Positions 25,895 to 34,141 of a stretch of DNA of 64,000 nucleotides are shown in pieces. A program made the position numbers and the translations under genes. The notes below the pieces were generated by a model, which had not been told where the DNA came from, did no database searches, and worked only from the letters and a program-made list of their open reading frames with translations. How positions within the stretch are numbered: position 1 is the first letter of the stretch; every line of letters starts with the position of its first letter. Where the stretch lies: assembly GCF_007845675.1 (NCBI RefSeq), contig NZ_VOBR01000012.1, positions 1-64,000 of the forward strand, given 5' to 3'. This DNA comes from Lentzea tibetensis. Lineage in GTDB: Bacteria; Actinomycetota; Actinomycetes; Mycobacteriales; Pseudonocardiaceae.

Positions 25895-27499
25895 TCAGTC
25901 GAGTGCCAGCACCGTGTGGACGGCGTTGTCCAGCTCGGCGGCGGGGTCCGGCAAGCCCGCGGTGGCGCGCCAGGCGACGACACCGTCGGGGCGCACGAGC
26001 ACCGCGCCGCCGTCGATCAGGCGGTAGCGGTCGGCGAACCCACCCGAGGGGTCACCGAACGCGCCGTCCTCGCCGACCTGGACGACGCGCACCGACACAC
26101 CGGTGCCCACCGCCACGCCCGCCGCGGCCCGCTGCCACTCCGTCGCGTCGTCGGTGGTGAACAGGACGAACTCAGCACCGAAGAGGTCGATCACGGACAT
26201 CGCGACGCCCTCGTCGTCGACCAGCACGTGGGGAGCACGGGCACCCGCCCGCACCGACGGTGCCGTCGGGTCCTCCAGCAGCGCGGGGTCGAAGTCCGCA
26301 CCGGGCACGAACGCGCCGGCCGGGTAGCGGTAGCCGAAGGTCATCACGGTCTCGTCGACCAGGTCCGCGGCCACGTCGGCCAGCTGCTTGCCCTCGCGCA
26401 CCGCGAAGCGCAGGCCAGCCTGGCGGACGGTCTCCCGCGCCACCGGGAGGCGTTCCTGCTCGTAGCTGTCCAGCAGTGCCGGCGCGGCGCGGCCGGACAG
26501 CACGTAGGCCAGCTTCCACGCGAGGTTGTACGCGTCCTGGATGCCGGTGCTGGCACCGAAGGCGCCCGTCGGCGGCATGACGTGCGCCGCGTCGCCCGCG
26601 ACGAAGACCCGGCCCTGCTTGAACCGGTCCGCGACCTTCGCCGAGATGTCCCACGACGGGGTGCCCGCGGCCTCGATGTCCACCGGCAGGTCCGGCACAC
26701 CGACCGCCGCGCGCACCAGCTCGAGGCAGCGTTCCTCGGTGAAGTCCTCCGGCTTGTCGCCGCGGTCGGGGAAGTAGGAGACGTTGAGCACCCAGCGCTT
26801 CTCGTTGTCGACCGGGATGAGCGTGCCGCGCACCTCGGGGTTGTTGACGTAGGCCGCGACGATCTTGCGGCCGCGCAGCGCGTCGGTGAGGTCGGCGTGG
26901 AAGAAGAAGCTGATCAGGTTGGTGATCGTGCCCCGGCCGTGGTGACCGATGCCCAGGAGCTCGCGCACGCTGCTCTTGCTGCCGTCCGCGGCGATCACGT
27001 ACTTGGCGCGGACGCGCAACGCGTCACCGGTGCCGAGATCGGTGATCACGGCGGTGACCCCGTCGCCGGACTCCTCCAGCGCGTCGAGCCGGTGGTGGAA
27101 CCGGACGTCGGTGCCCGCCGCCACGGCGCGCTTGCGCAGGATCGGCTCGAGCTGGTTCTGGTCGATGAACGTCCACTGCGTCGCGCTGATCCGGCTGATG
27201 TCCTCCGGCGAGGCGTTGGGCATCCGGACGCGTTCCTCGCCTGCGAGCGTGTGCACGTGGACGAGGTCGGTGTTGCCGGAGATGGGCGACTGCCCGGCCC
27301 GGACCACCTCCTCCATGTCGACCGCGCGGTAGAGCTCCATCGTGCGCGGGTTGATCGCCCTGGCCTTGGGGTGGGCGGAGGTGTCCGCGTGCCGTTCGAC
27401 GAGCATCGCGCGCTGACCGTGCCACGCCAGGAAGACCGCCGCCGACAGGCCGGTGAGCCCCCCGCCGACGATGAGAACGGGAACCTCTTCGTCGTACAT
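25895..27499 (-). CDS. Class A FAD-dependent monooxygenase
   Basis: A 534-residue PHBH-fold hydroxylase with GGGLTGLSAAV for FAD, AKYVIAADGSKS as DG motif and GRVFVAGDAAHVMPPTGAFG as GD motif, followed by a thioredoxin-like tail. I start it at ATG 27499 with GGAGG 6 bases upstream; a GTG at 27526 overlapping the methyltransferase stop is an alternative. It is close to the 24240 and 31126 enzymes in layout. It shares a transcript with the O-methyltransferase gene from operator D. One of these enzymes could form the xanthone ring, as proposed for xantholipin-type pathways, but sequence alone cannot tell which. Confidence 0.93.
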   Translation of the reverse strand: MYDEEVPVLIVGGGLTGLSAAVFLAWHGQRAMLVERHADTSAHPKARAINPRTMELYRAVDMEEVVRAGQSPISGNTDLVHVHTLAGEERVRMPNASPEDISRISATQWTFIDQNQLEPILRKRAVAAGTDVRFHHRLDALEESGDGVTAVITDLGTGDALRVRAKYVIAADGSKSSVRELLGIGHHGRGTITNLISFFFHADLTDALRGRKIVAAYVNNPEVRGTLIPVDNEKRWVLNVSYFPDRGDKPEDFTEERCLELVRAAVGVPDLPVDIEAAGTPSWDISAKVADRFKQGRVFVAGDAAHVMPPTGAFGASTGIQDAYNLAWKLAYVLSGRAAPALLDSYEQERLPVARETVRQAGLRFAVREGKQLADVAADLVDETVMTFGYRYPAGAFVPGADFDPALLEDPTAPSVRAGARAPHVLVDDEGVAMSVIDLFGAEFVLFTTDDATEWQRAAAGVAVGTGVSVRVVQVGEDGAFGDPSGGFADRYRLIDGGAVLVRPDGVVAWRATAGLPDPAAELDNAVHTVLALD

Positions 27500-27522
27500 G
27501 CTTTCCTCCGTAGCCGGGGTGC

Positions 27523-28554
27523 TCACTTGGTCCCGATCACCAGGGTGTGGGTGTCGAGGAACGGTTCCGCCGACGTGGACGTGAAACCCGCTTCACGCAG
27601 CCACGCCTGGCAGTCCGCCGCGCGGTACTCCGAGCCGGTCTCGCTCACCAGCCGCATGTGGAGGCTGCTCAGCAGGCGGTCCGGGTCGCTGCGGTCGTCG
27701 TCGATCATGCGGTCGTAGATCAGCACCCGGCCACCGGGGTTGACCGAGTCGAAGATCTTGCGCAGCAACGACTTCCGCTTCTCGTCGTCGAAGCCGTGCA
27801 GGATGTGGCCGAGCACGAGGACGTCGGCGGCGGGCACGGGGTCGGCGAAGAAGTCGCCGCCCGCGAAGGAGATCCGGTCGGTGAGGCCGAGCCTGCCGAC
27901 GTGCTCGGTGAACAGCGGCCGGGTCCGCTCCAGGTCGAAGCAGGACGCCGCGAGGTGCGGGTGGGTCTGGACGAGCACCGCGGCGAGGTTGCCGCGCGCG
28001 CCGCCGACGTCGACGAACGACCGGTACGCCGACCAGTCGATCCGGTCGGCGAGCTCGGTGCCCATGCGGTCGGAGAAGGCGTCCAGCCCGGAGAGGAACC
28101 GCTTCATCCGCTCGGGGTCGGTGTGCTTGTCACCGAAGAAGCCGCCCTTGTCCGGGTCCAGCCGCTGCGGCTCGCCGGTGCGCAGCGCGTCGGTCAGCCG
28201 GTTCCAGGTCTCGTACAGCGTCTGGTCGGTCAGCTCGACGAAGCCGCCGAGGTAACCGCTGCGCCCCTGGACGAGATAGGCGTCGGCGATCGCGGCGTTG
28301 CGGTAGGAGTCCCCGTCGCGCTCCAGCAGTCCCAGTGCCGCCAGCGCGTCGAGGAAGTCGGTCGCGAGCCTCGGGTGCAGGCCGGCCGCCTCGGCGACGC
28401 TCGCGGCGTCCGCTGGGCCGTCCGCCAGCACGGAGAACACCCCGAGCCGGACCGCGCTCTGCAGCACCTTCGCCGAACAGTCCGCGATGGTCATCTTGAT
28501 CAACTGGCCGGGGCTCACCGGCGTGCCGGCCGCCAGTTCCTCAGTACTCGTCAC
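27523..28554 (-). CDS. SAM-dependent O-methyltransferase (class I, plant-type OMT fold)
   Basis: A 343-residue methyltransferase. An N-terminal winged-helix dimerisation domain (SAVRLGVFSVLADGP) precedes the Rossmann domain with the SAM motif DVGGARGNLAAVLV near residue 180 and later DVLVLGHILHGFDDE, where the His is the usual catalytic base position. The start is GTG 28554, with GGAGGA 5 bases upstream. It is the only clear O-methyltransferase in the cluster, so one phenol methylation is expected unless it is promiscuous or others lie outside. Confidence 0.93.
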   Translation of the reverse strand: MTSTEELAAGTPVSPGQLIKMTIADCSAKVLQSAVRLGVFSVLADGPADAASVAEAAGLHPRLATDFLDALAALGLLERDGDSYRNAAIADAYLVQGRSGYLGGFVELTDQTLYETWNRLTDALRTGEPQRLDPDKGGFFGDKHTDPERMKRFLSGLDAFSDRMGTELADRIDWSAYRSFVDVGGARGNLAAVLVQTHPHLAASCFDLERTRPLFTEHVGRLGLTDRISFAGGDFFADPVPAADVLVLGHILHGFDDEKRKSLLRKIFDSVNPGGRVLIYDRMIDDDRSDPDRLLSSLHMRLVSETGSEYRAADCQAWLREAGFTSTSAEPFLDTHTLVIGTK

Positions 28555-28610
28555 ACGATCCTCCTCGACGCGCCAATTAATTAGGCCTGAAGAAGACGAT
28601 GCCACGCATT

Positions 28611-28638
28611 GTGGAACCAGCCTGGAATCCGGCTGAAC
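28611..28638 (-). promoter_or_regulatory. Direct-repeat array, putative SARP operator D
   Basis: On the minus strand GTTCAG, TTCCAG and TTCCAC are spaced 11 bp (top-strand starts 28633, 28622, 28611). The nearest repeat lies 57 bp upstream of the methyltransferase GTG. An AT-rich stretch near 28575 may hold the -10 region or leader. Confidence 0.72.
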
Positions 28639-28645
28639 AACCCCG

Positions 28646-29488
28646 TCAGCGGAAGTCGTCGACGTTTTCGTTGACCCAGTCGACCAGCGAAAGGGGAACG
28701 GAGTCGATGACCTGCTCGAGGGTTTCGAAGACGATGCGGCCGCAGTCGGCCGACTGCTGCTTGAAGTCGAACAACGCGTTCACGTACTCGGGACACCACC
28801 CGCTAGCGGCCATTCGCACCTTGGACCGCTCGACGGTCTCCTCGACGAACTCGAGGCTTCTGCCCAACGCCACTTCGAGGCAGTTCACCTGCTGCCGCGG
28901 CGACAGCTCCTCCCTGCCGGTGAGCACGTGCGTCCTGCCGACGTGGCCGCCGCCGGTCATCGCCACGACGGCGGCAGCGGCGACGTCTCGTGGGTGCACG
29001 AGGGCAGCACCCAGATCGCCCGCGGTCGCGTAGACCGTGTTCTCCATGCGCACCGACCACGCCCAGCGGCAGAGGTCCGTCATGAACGCCCCGCACCGCA
29101 GCATCGTCCAGTCGAGCCCGGACGCCATCACCGCCGCCTCGTCCGCCTGGTCCTTCATGCTGATCGGGTCGGTCAGCCCGAACGCGCTGCCGATCGCCGA
29201 CACCTTGACCACGTGGCGGACACCGGCCTTCTTCGCCTCGGCGAGGAGATCCGGTATTTTGACTCCTCCTCTCCGGCCGCTCGCCATGACGAAAACGCCC
29301 TCGACATTCTCCAGTGCGCCGGGTAGCGTTTCAGCATCGTCGAGCTCCCCGGTGAACACTTCTACTTCTGAATCGAAATAGGTCCCTTCCGGAACGCGGC
29401 TCAGCACCCGGATTCGGAACCCCGAAGTGACGAGCTGAACGACTATCTCGCGACCGACGTGCCCCATTGCACCGGTGACCAGATACAT
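28646..29488 (-). CDS. NmrA/SDRa5-type NAD(P)-binding oxidoreductase
   Basis: A 280-residue atypical SDR. It opens MYLVTGAMGHVGREIV, the NmrA-like nucleotide-binding glycine motif, and keeps the VSAIGS element near residue 96. The Tyr-Lys pair of classical SDRs is not evident, as in NmrA/isoflavone-reductase-like proteins. Homologues are frequent in aromatic polyketide clusters, where they reduce quinones or sense NADP(H). It has its own transcript: a strong terminator lies just upstream and the SARP array D just downstream. No SARP repeat precedes it. Confidence 0.88.
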   Translation of the reverse strand: MYLVTGAMGHVGREIVVQLVTSGFRIRVLSRVPEGTYFDSEVEVFTGELDDAETLPGALENVEGVFVMASGRRGGVKIPDLLAEAKKAGVRHVVKVSAIGSAFGLTDPISMKDQADEAAVMASGLDWTMLRCGAFMTDLCRWAWSVRMENTVYATAGDLGAALVHPRDVAAAAVVAMTGGGHVGRTHVLTGREELSPRQQVNCLEVALGRSLEFVEETVERSKVRMAASGWCPEYVNALFDFKQQSADCGRIVFETLEQVIDSVPLSLVDWVNENVDDFR

Positions 29489-29519
29489 CCGTTTCTCCTT
29501 GCTGAGCAGCTCGGTGAGA

Positions 29520-29569
29520 ACACCGTGATGTGCCGGGCCCGCGCATTCGGACCCGGCACATCACGGTGT
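29520..29569 (-). terminator. Terminator after the flavin monooxygenase pair
   Basis: An 18-bp perfect stem (left arm ACACCGTGATGTGCCGGG) with a 14-base loop. It lies 6 bp beyond the stop of the 29575 gene and before the NmrA-type gene, separating two leftward transcripts. Confidence 0.88.
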
Positions 29570-29574
29570 GGGGC

Positions 29575-31080
29575 TCAGCCCTGACCGAACCATCGTTCGA
29601 GCGCGGCGTTGACGTTCTTGCGCACCTCGGTGCCGTCCCGGTCGGCCGCCCATGCGACGTAACCGTCCGGGCGGATCAGCACGGCGGCGAGCTCGGGCCG
29701 GTCCGCGCACGTGGCTTCGACGACCCGGACCTTGCCGTTCGGCTCGGCCGCCCAGTCCCGCACGCCCTCGGCGGTCTCCGGAAGTCCGCCCAGGTCCAGC
29801 AGGATGGCGTCACCGTCGTGCATGAGGTCGGAGAGCTTGCGGCTCTCGCCCGCGATGTCCAGCTGGAGGTCGGCCGCGAACACGCCGAGCAGCGGGTGCT
29901 CCGGGCCGTCCAGGTCGTAGCGCACGCCCACGCCGGTCAGCATCTCGGCGATGTAGTGGTTGACCTGGCCGAGTCGCATCCAGTCGGTGACGAGACCGCG
30001 CAGCGCCGTGACGTCCGGGTCCGGGTTCATCAGCGCGATCTGCGCCCTGGTGTTCTCCAGCACCTTCGCCGCGGGCGCGCGCCGTTCCTCGGTGTAGCTG
30101 TCCAGCAGCCCGCTGGGCGCGGTGCCGTGCACCGCGGCCGCGAGCTTCCAGCCGAGGTTGAACGCGTCCTGCAGACCGAGGTTGAGTCCTTGCCCGCCAA
30201 CGGGGAAGTGCACGTGGGCGGCGTCGCCCGCGATCAGCAGCCGCCCGTTGCGGTAGGTGTCGGCCAGACGCGCGGAGTCGGTGAACCAGGAGAGCCAGCG
30301 CGCCTCGTGGGCACCGTGGTCCGTGCCCCAGATCTCGCGCATGCTCGAGGTCAGCTCGTCGAGCGTCAGCTCCTCGGCCGGGTCCTTCCCGACGGCGAAG
30401 TCGAACGTCGCGACCCGGTGGTAGCCCTCCTCCAGCGGGACGCAGAAGAGCAGGCCGCGCTCGGTCCGCTCCATGCCCATCGGCGCGTCCTCGCCCTCGC
30501 GGAGCTTGACGTCGCCGAGCCGCGCGGTGACCCGGCCGCCGGAACCGGGGAAGTCGATGCCGGCGGTCTTGCGGACCAGGCTGCGCGCGCCGTCGCAACC
30601 GACGACGTACTTCGCGCGGAACCGGAACGCGCCTTCGGGTCGCTGCCCGTCGACGGTGACGCCGTCGTCGTCCTGCTGGATGGCGCTCACCTCGTGGCGG
30701 CGGAGCACGTCCGCGCCGAGCTCGGTGGCCCGCTCCTCCAGCAGCTGCTCCGTCTTCGTCTGCTGGACGAGCAGCGCGTACGGGTGGCTGCTGTCGAGGA
30801 CGCTGAAGTCGACCCACTCGTCGAGACCGGCGAAGTGGCCGTTCGCCCACGACCGCGCTCCCGCGCGGAACCGGTCGACCAGGCCGCGGCGGTCCAGCAC
30901 CTCGAGCGACCGGGCGTGCAGCCCGAACGCCTTCGAGTGCGGCGAGCGCTCGGCCAGCCGTTCGAGCACGGCCACGTCGACACCGGCGAGCCGCAGCTCG
31001 GCCGCCAGCATCATGCCGACCGGGCCGCCACCGACCACGACGACGTCGTACTCGCGGGAAAACTCAGAAGATGTGGTCAT
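29575..31080 (-). CDS. Class A FAD-dependent monooxygenase (PgaE/RdmE type)
   Basis: A 501-residue PHBH-fold hydroxylase with VVVGGGPVGMMLAAEL, the DG motif KYVVGCDGARS and the GD motif GRLLIAGDAAHVHFPVGGQG, plus a short thioredoxin-like tail. The GGQGLN segment is the form found in angucycline and tetracenomycin oxygenases, setting it apart from the three TGGFG-type enzymes in the cluster. The start is the ATG at 31080. It follows the 31126 gene by 45 bp and ends at a strong terminator. A ring hydroxylation is the likely reaction. Confidence 0.94.
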   Translation of the reverse strand: MTTSSEFSREYDVVVVGGGPVGMMLAAELRLAGVDVAVLERLAERSPHSKAFGLHARSLEVLDRRGLVDRFRAGARSWANGHFAGLDEWVDFSVLDSSHPYALLVQQTKTEQLLEERATELGADVLRRHEVSAIQQDDDGVTVDGQRPEGAFRFRAKYVVGCDGARSLVRKTAGIDFPGSGGRVTARLGDVKLREGEDAPMGMERTERGLLFCVPLEEGYHRVATFDFAVGKDPAEELTLDELTSSMREIWGTDHGAHEARWLSWFTDSARLADTYRNGRLLIAGDAAHVHFPVGGQGLNLGLQDAFNLGWKLAAAVHGTAPSGLLDSYTEERRAPAAKVLENTRAQIALMNPDPDVTALRGLVTDWMRLGQVNHYIAEMLTGVGVRYDLDGPEHPLLGVFAADLQLDIAGESRKLSDLMHDGDAILLDLGGLPETAEGVRDWAAEPNGKVRVVEATCADRPELAAVLIRPDGYVAWAADRDGTEVRKNVNAALERWFGQG

Positions 31081-31125
31081 GGGGTGGTTTTCTCCATCTC
31101 GTTGCCATGGGAAGTTCGGTCGTGC

Positions 31126-32721
31126 TCAGCGGCTCAGCACGGCGCGGAAGACAGCGGCCAGCTCGTGCACCGGGTCCTGGGCGGAGCCCCGCGAACGCCA
31201 CGCCACGAACCCGTCCGGCCGGACCAGGACGGCGCCATCGGCGGCGATGCCGTAGGCGGCGAGCCAACCACCGGAGGGATCCGCGAGCAGCGAGCCCGGT
31301 GCGATCCGGTGGGCGGCCACGGACACCTCCAGCTCGGTGCTCACCGCGTTCGCGGCACGCAGCCACTCGTCCGCGCGCTCGCCGGCCAGCAGGACGAAAC
31401 CCGTGCCGAACAGGTCCACAGTGGACACCGGTTCACCCTGCAGCTCCAGCAGCACGTGCGGTGCGCGGCCGCCCGGCTCACCGCCCAGCGCGCGCGGGTC
31501 GGTCGTCACCTGCTCGAGGTCGCCTTCGGCGCGCACGGCGGTGGACCGGTAGCGGTAGCCCGTGGTGACCGTGATCGCGTCGTCGACGGCGGCCAGCTGT
31601 TCTTCGGTCGCCTTCTTCGAGCGGACCGCGAGCGTCAGCGAACCCTGTCCGGCGACGTAGCGCCCGACCGGCTCGCGCTCGGCGGCGTAGGTGTCGACCA
31701 GTTCCGGGCCCGCCTGGCCGTGCACGACCATCGCGAGCTTCCAGGCGAGGTTGTGCGCGTCGGCGATGCCGGTGTTGGCGCCGTAGCCGCCCGTCGGCGG
31801 GATGACGTGCGCGGCGTCGCCCGCGAGCAGCACCCGGCCGTCGACGAACCGCTCGGCGACCTGCTCCGCCATGTCCCACGGGAAGACCGACCGGATCCGG
31901 ATCGCCGTGCTCGGGTCACCGATCGCGGCGCGCACGAGCTCCGCGCACCGCGCGTCGCCGAAGTCCTCGAGGCTCTCGCCCTTGTCCGGGTCGTAGGCGA
32001 CGATGAACGTGCCCTCGGTGAGGGTGTCGTCGTGCACCAGAATCCCGCTCACGACGGAGTTCTGCACGTGCACGACGCTGAACCGGCGCCCGCGCAGCGC
32101 CTCGGACATGTCGGCGTTGAACGCGATGCTGACGTGCCTGGACAGCACGCCGCGCCCGGTGCGGGCGATGCCCAGCGACTCGCGGACCGCGCTGCGCGGA
32201 CCGTCCGCCGCCACCAGGTAGTCGGCGCGCACGGTCGTCGTCGCACCCGTCGCCACGTCGGCGAGCACCGCGGTCACGCCGTCGGCGTCCTGCTCGAACG
32301 AGCGCAGTTCGGTGCCGAACCTCAGTTCCGCGCCGAGCTCCTCCGCGCGGTAGCGCAGGTGCGGCTCCAGCCTGTCCTGCGGCAGGAGAACCATCCGGCA
32401 CGGTGTGAGGTCGCTCAGCGCGTCCTCGTCCTCGAGCTCCTCCTTGGCGAAGAGCTCCTTGCCGGCCAGCGACTCGACGCCGGCACGGGTCCGGTGCGTC
32501 GCGAACCCCGCAGCGGACTTCTCCACCGCGTCCGCCACACCGGCGGAGCGGAGCAGCTCGATCGTCCGCGGGTAGTAGCCGACCGCCCGCGGGTGGATCG
32601 ACGTGGACGGATGACGCTCCACCAGCACGCAGGGAACGTTGTGATGGGCGAGGAACATCGCCGTGGACAAGCCGACCACGCTTCCCCCGACGACCAAGAC
32701 CGGTGCATGCCCATCACTCAT
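31126..32721 (-). CDS. Class A FAD-dependent monooxygenase
   Basis: A 531-residue PHBH-fold hydroxylase: VLVVGGSVVGLSTAM, DG motif ADYLVAADGPRS and GD motif GRVLLAGDAAHVIPPTGGYG, with a thioredoxin-like C-terminal domain. The start is ATG 32721, behind AAAGGGGAG. It leads a two-gene transcript with the 29575 enzyme, downstream of operator E. It is one of four enzymes of this class in the polyketide cluster, which points to an extensively hydroxylated or ring-rearranged product. Confidence 0.93.
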   Translation of the reverse strand: MSDGHAPVLVVGGSVVGLSTAMFLAHHNVPCVLVERHPSTSIHPRAVGYYPRTIELLRSAGVADAVEKSAAGFATHRTRAGVESLAGKELFAKEELEDEDALSDLTPCRMVLLPQDRLEPHLRYRAEELGAELRFGTELRSFEQDADGVTAVLADVATGATTTVRADYLVAADGPRSAVRESLGIARTGRGVLSRHVSIAFNADMSEALRGRRFSVVHVQNSVVSGILVHDDTLTEGTFIVAYDPDKGESLEDFGDARCAELVRAAIGDPSTAIRIRSVFPWDMAEQVAERFVDGRVLLAGDAAHVIPPTGGYGANTGIADAHNLAWKLAMVVHGQAGPELVDTYAAEREPVGRYVAGQGSLTLAVRSKKATEEQLAAVDDAITVTTGYRYRSTAVRAEGDLEQVTTDPRALGGEPGGRAPHVLLELQGEPVSTVDLFGTGFVLLAGERADEWLRAANAVSTELEVSVAAHRIAPGSLLADPSGGWLAAYGIAADGAVLVRPDGFVAWRSRGSAQDPVHELAAVFRAVLSR

Positions 32722-32779
32722 CGCGCTCCCCTTTCGCTGCCTCAACGCCGGTATGGTGCCCAGCCGATCTTGCTCGTCG

Positions 32780-32796
32780 CTGAAATGTCACTGGAA
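32780..32796 (-). promoter_or_regulatory. Direct-repeat pair, putative SARP operator E
   Basis: On the minus strand TTCCAG and TTTCAG are exactly 11 bp apart (top-strand starts 32791 and 32780), 58 bp upstream of the ATG at 32721. Only two good copies are present, so this is the weakest of the five arrays. Confidence 0.62.
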
Positions 32797-32814
32797 TCCC
32801 TGACCAGGGCCGTT

Positions 32815-32855
32815 GGTGCTCGAACCCGAGCCGCCGTCTCCCGGGTTCGAGCACC
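32815..32855 (-). terminator. Terminator of the secreted-protein gene
   Basis: A 14-bp perfect stem (GGTGCTCGAACCCG) with a 13-base loop lies 17 bp beyond the stop of the leftward secreted-protein gene and just upstream of operator E. Confidence 0.8.
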
Positions 32856-32871
32856 TGTGGCGGTGGTGCGA

Positions 32872-33339
32872 TCAGACGCAGTCAGCCGGGTCGCTCGCGC
32901 TCGTCCTGGTGGCCGAGGCCTTGGAAGGCCACGAGCCGAGCGGAGTGCCGTCGGACGCGAAGATCTCCGAAACGCCCGAACTGGTGAAGTTGTCGCTTTC
33001 CTGACCGGCCTGCTGGCTCGCCTTCACCGTGATGGGGTTGCCCGCCGGGTCGAGCGCGCCGCGCACGACCTCGAACGAGAAGTGGTCCGCGTCCGTCGCC
33101 GACCAGGTGCCCACGCCGGTGCTGGCGCTTTCACCCGAGCCGAACGTGACGCAGGCCTTGCCGCTGGCGGCGAACGACAGCGTGGCGTGCTGCGCCGGAG
33201 CGTCCGCCACGGTCACGATGCCGTCCCAGGTGCCGACCGGGGTCGTGTCGGCGGCAGCGGACGCGGGAATCGCCGTTCCCAGCACCGCGGCCAGTGCCGC
33301 GGTCACGCCCATGATTCGTTGCGAGTAAGACATCTGCAT
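32872..33339 (-). CDS. Secreted small beta-barrel protein
   Basis: A 155-residue protein with a Sec signal peptide (RIMGVTAALAAVLGTAIPASAAA, read in pieces) and a likely cleavage after ASA. The mature part is all-beta: TPVGTWDGIV, GVGTWSATDADHFSFEV, and a C-terminal DGTPLGSW, with two Cys residues that could form a disulfide. The GTW repeats recall the cytoplasmic barrel protein at 5008. The start is ATG 33339, or 33333. Function is unknown; it lies at the edge of the polyketide cluster, and binding of the exported product is only a guess. Confidence 0.78.
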   Translation of the reverse strand: MQMSYSQRIMGVTAALAAVLGTAIPASAAADTTPVGTWDGIVTVADAPAQHATLSFAASGKACVTFGSGESASTGVGTWSATDADHFSFEVVRGALDPAGNPITVKASQQAGQESDNFTSSGVSEIFASDGTPLGSWPSKASATRTSASDPADCV

Positions 33340-33484
33340 CAACCCGTTCCGTCAGTCCATCACTTGCCCGGCGAGGAGTCTCACCGTGTTGATGATCTTT
33401 CCGGCCGACGGTCCAAGATCAATCCACGCGTCCTGAACTTCGTTACATGCCAGGACTTTCAGACGTTGAGAGCGCTCTCGCGCC

Positions 33485-34141
33485 CTAGGGCCGGCCGAGC
33501 CCCGCGTCGCGGGCGCGGATGATGGCCGCGGCGCGGTCCGCCACCTGGAGCTTCGTGAAGATCGCGGAGACGTTGTTCGCGACGGTCTTGGACGCGACGC
33601 CGAGGCGGGTGGCGATGGCCCCGTTGGGCAGTCCCGCCGCGAGCAGGTCGAGTATCTGGCGCTCGCGGCCGGTCAGGTCCGGGAACGGCACGTCCGCGGC
33701 GGCCGGCGGGGCGGCGAAGAAGCTGAGAACGCGTTGTGCCACAGCGGGTCCGAAGATCGCTTCGCCCGCGGCAACGGCGCGGATGGCCCTGGCGATCTCG
33801 TCCTGTTCGGCGCCCTTGACCAGGTAGCCGCGGGCGCCCGCGCGCATCGCCGCGAAGACCGAGTCGTCGTCGGAGAACATGGTCAGCACGAGCACGGCCA
33901 CGCCGGGTGCGGCGCGGGCGATCTCCTTCGTGGCGGCGATGCCGTCGAGGTCCGGCATCTGCAGGTCGAGCACGGCCACGTCCGGGCGGGTGGCGACCAC
34001 CTCGCGCACGGCCTCGCGGCCGGTGGCGGCCACACCCGCGACGGTGAAGCCGGGCAGCGACGTGAGCAGCGCCGTCATGCCCTCGCGGACGATCGGGTGA
34101 TCGTCCGCGATCACCACCCGGATCTCTGGCGCGGCTGTCAT
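33485..34141 (-). CDS. NarL/LuxR-family response regulator
   Basis: A 218-residue regulator: receiver domain with phospho-acceptor Asp in AVLDLQMPDLDG near residue 59 and the Lys in YLVKGAE, and a C-terminal LuxR helix-turn-helix (LTGRERQILDLLAAGLPN). The ATG at 34141 overlaps the histidine kinase stop (ATGA), so the two form a coupled two-component pair. Its targets are unknown; the divergent small membrane protein genes at 36.2 kb are the nearest candidates. Confidence 0.94.
   Translation of the reverse strand: MTAAPEIRVVIADDHPIVREGMTALLTSLPGFTVAGVAATGREAVREVVATRPDVAVLDLQMPDLDGIAATKEIARAAPGVAVLVLTMFSDDDSVFAAMRAGARGYLVKGAEQDEIARAIRAVAAGEAIFGPAVAQRVLSFFAAPPAAADVPFPDLTGRERQILDLLAAGLPNGAIATRLGVASKTVANNVSAIFTKLQVADRAAAIIRARDAGLGRP

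Noticed and set aside
33457-33480. TTTCAG and a GAGAGCGCTCTC palindrome before the secreted-protein gene as another SARP site
   Set aside because: A single TTTCAG in the opposite orientation without an 11-bp partner; the short palindrome alone is weak evidence.
29530-33522. A 1330-codon frame opposite two monooxygenase genes
   Set aside because: It is antisense to clear flavoprotein genes with intact motifs; such shadows arise from high third-position GC.
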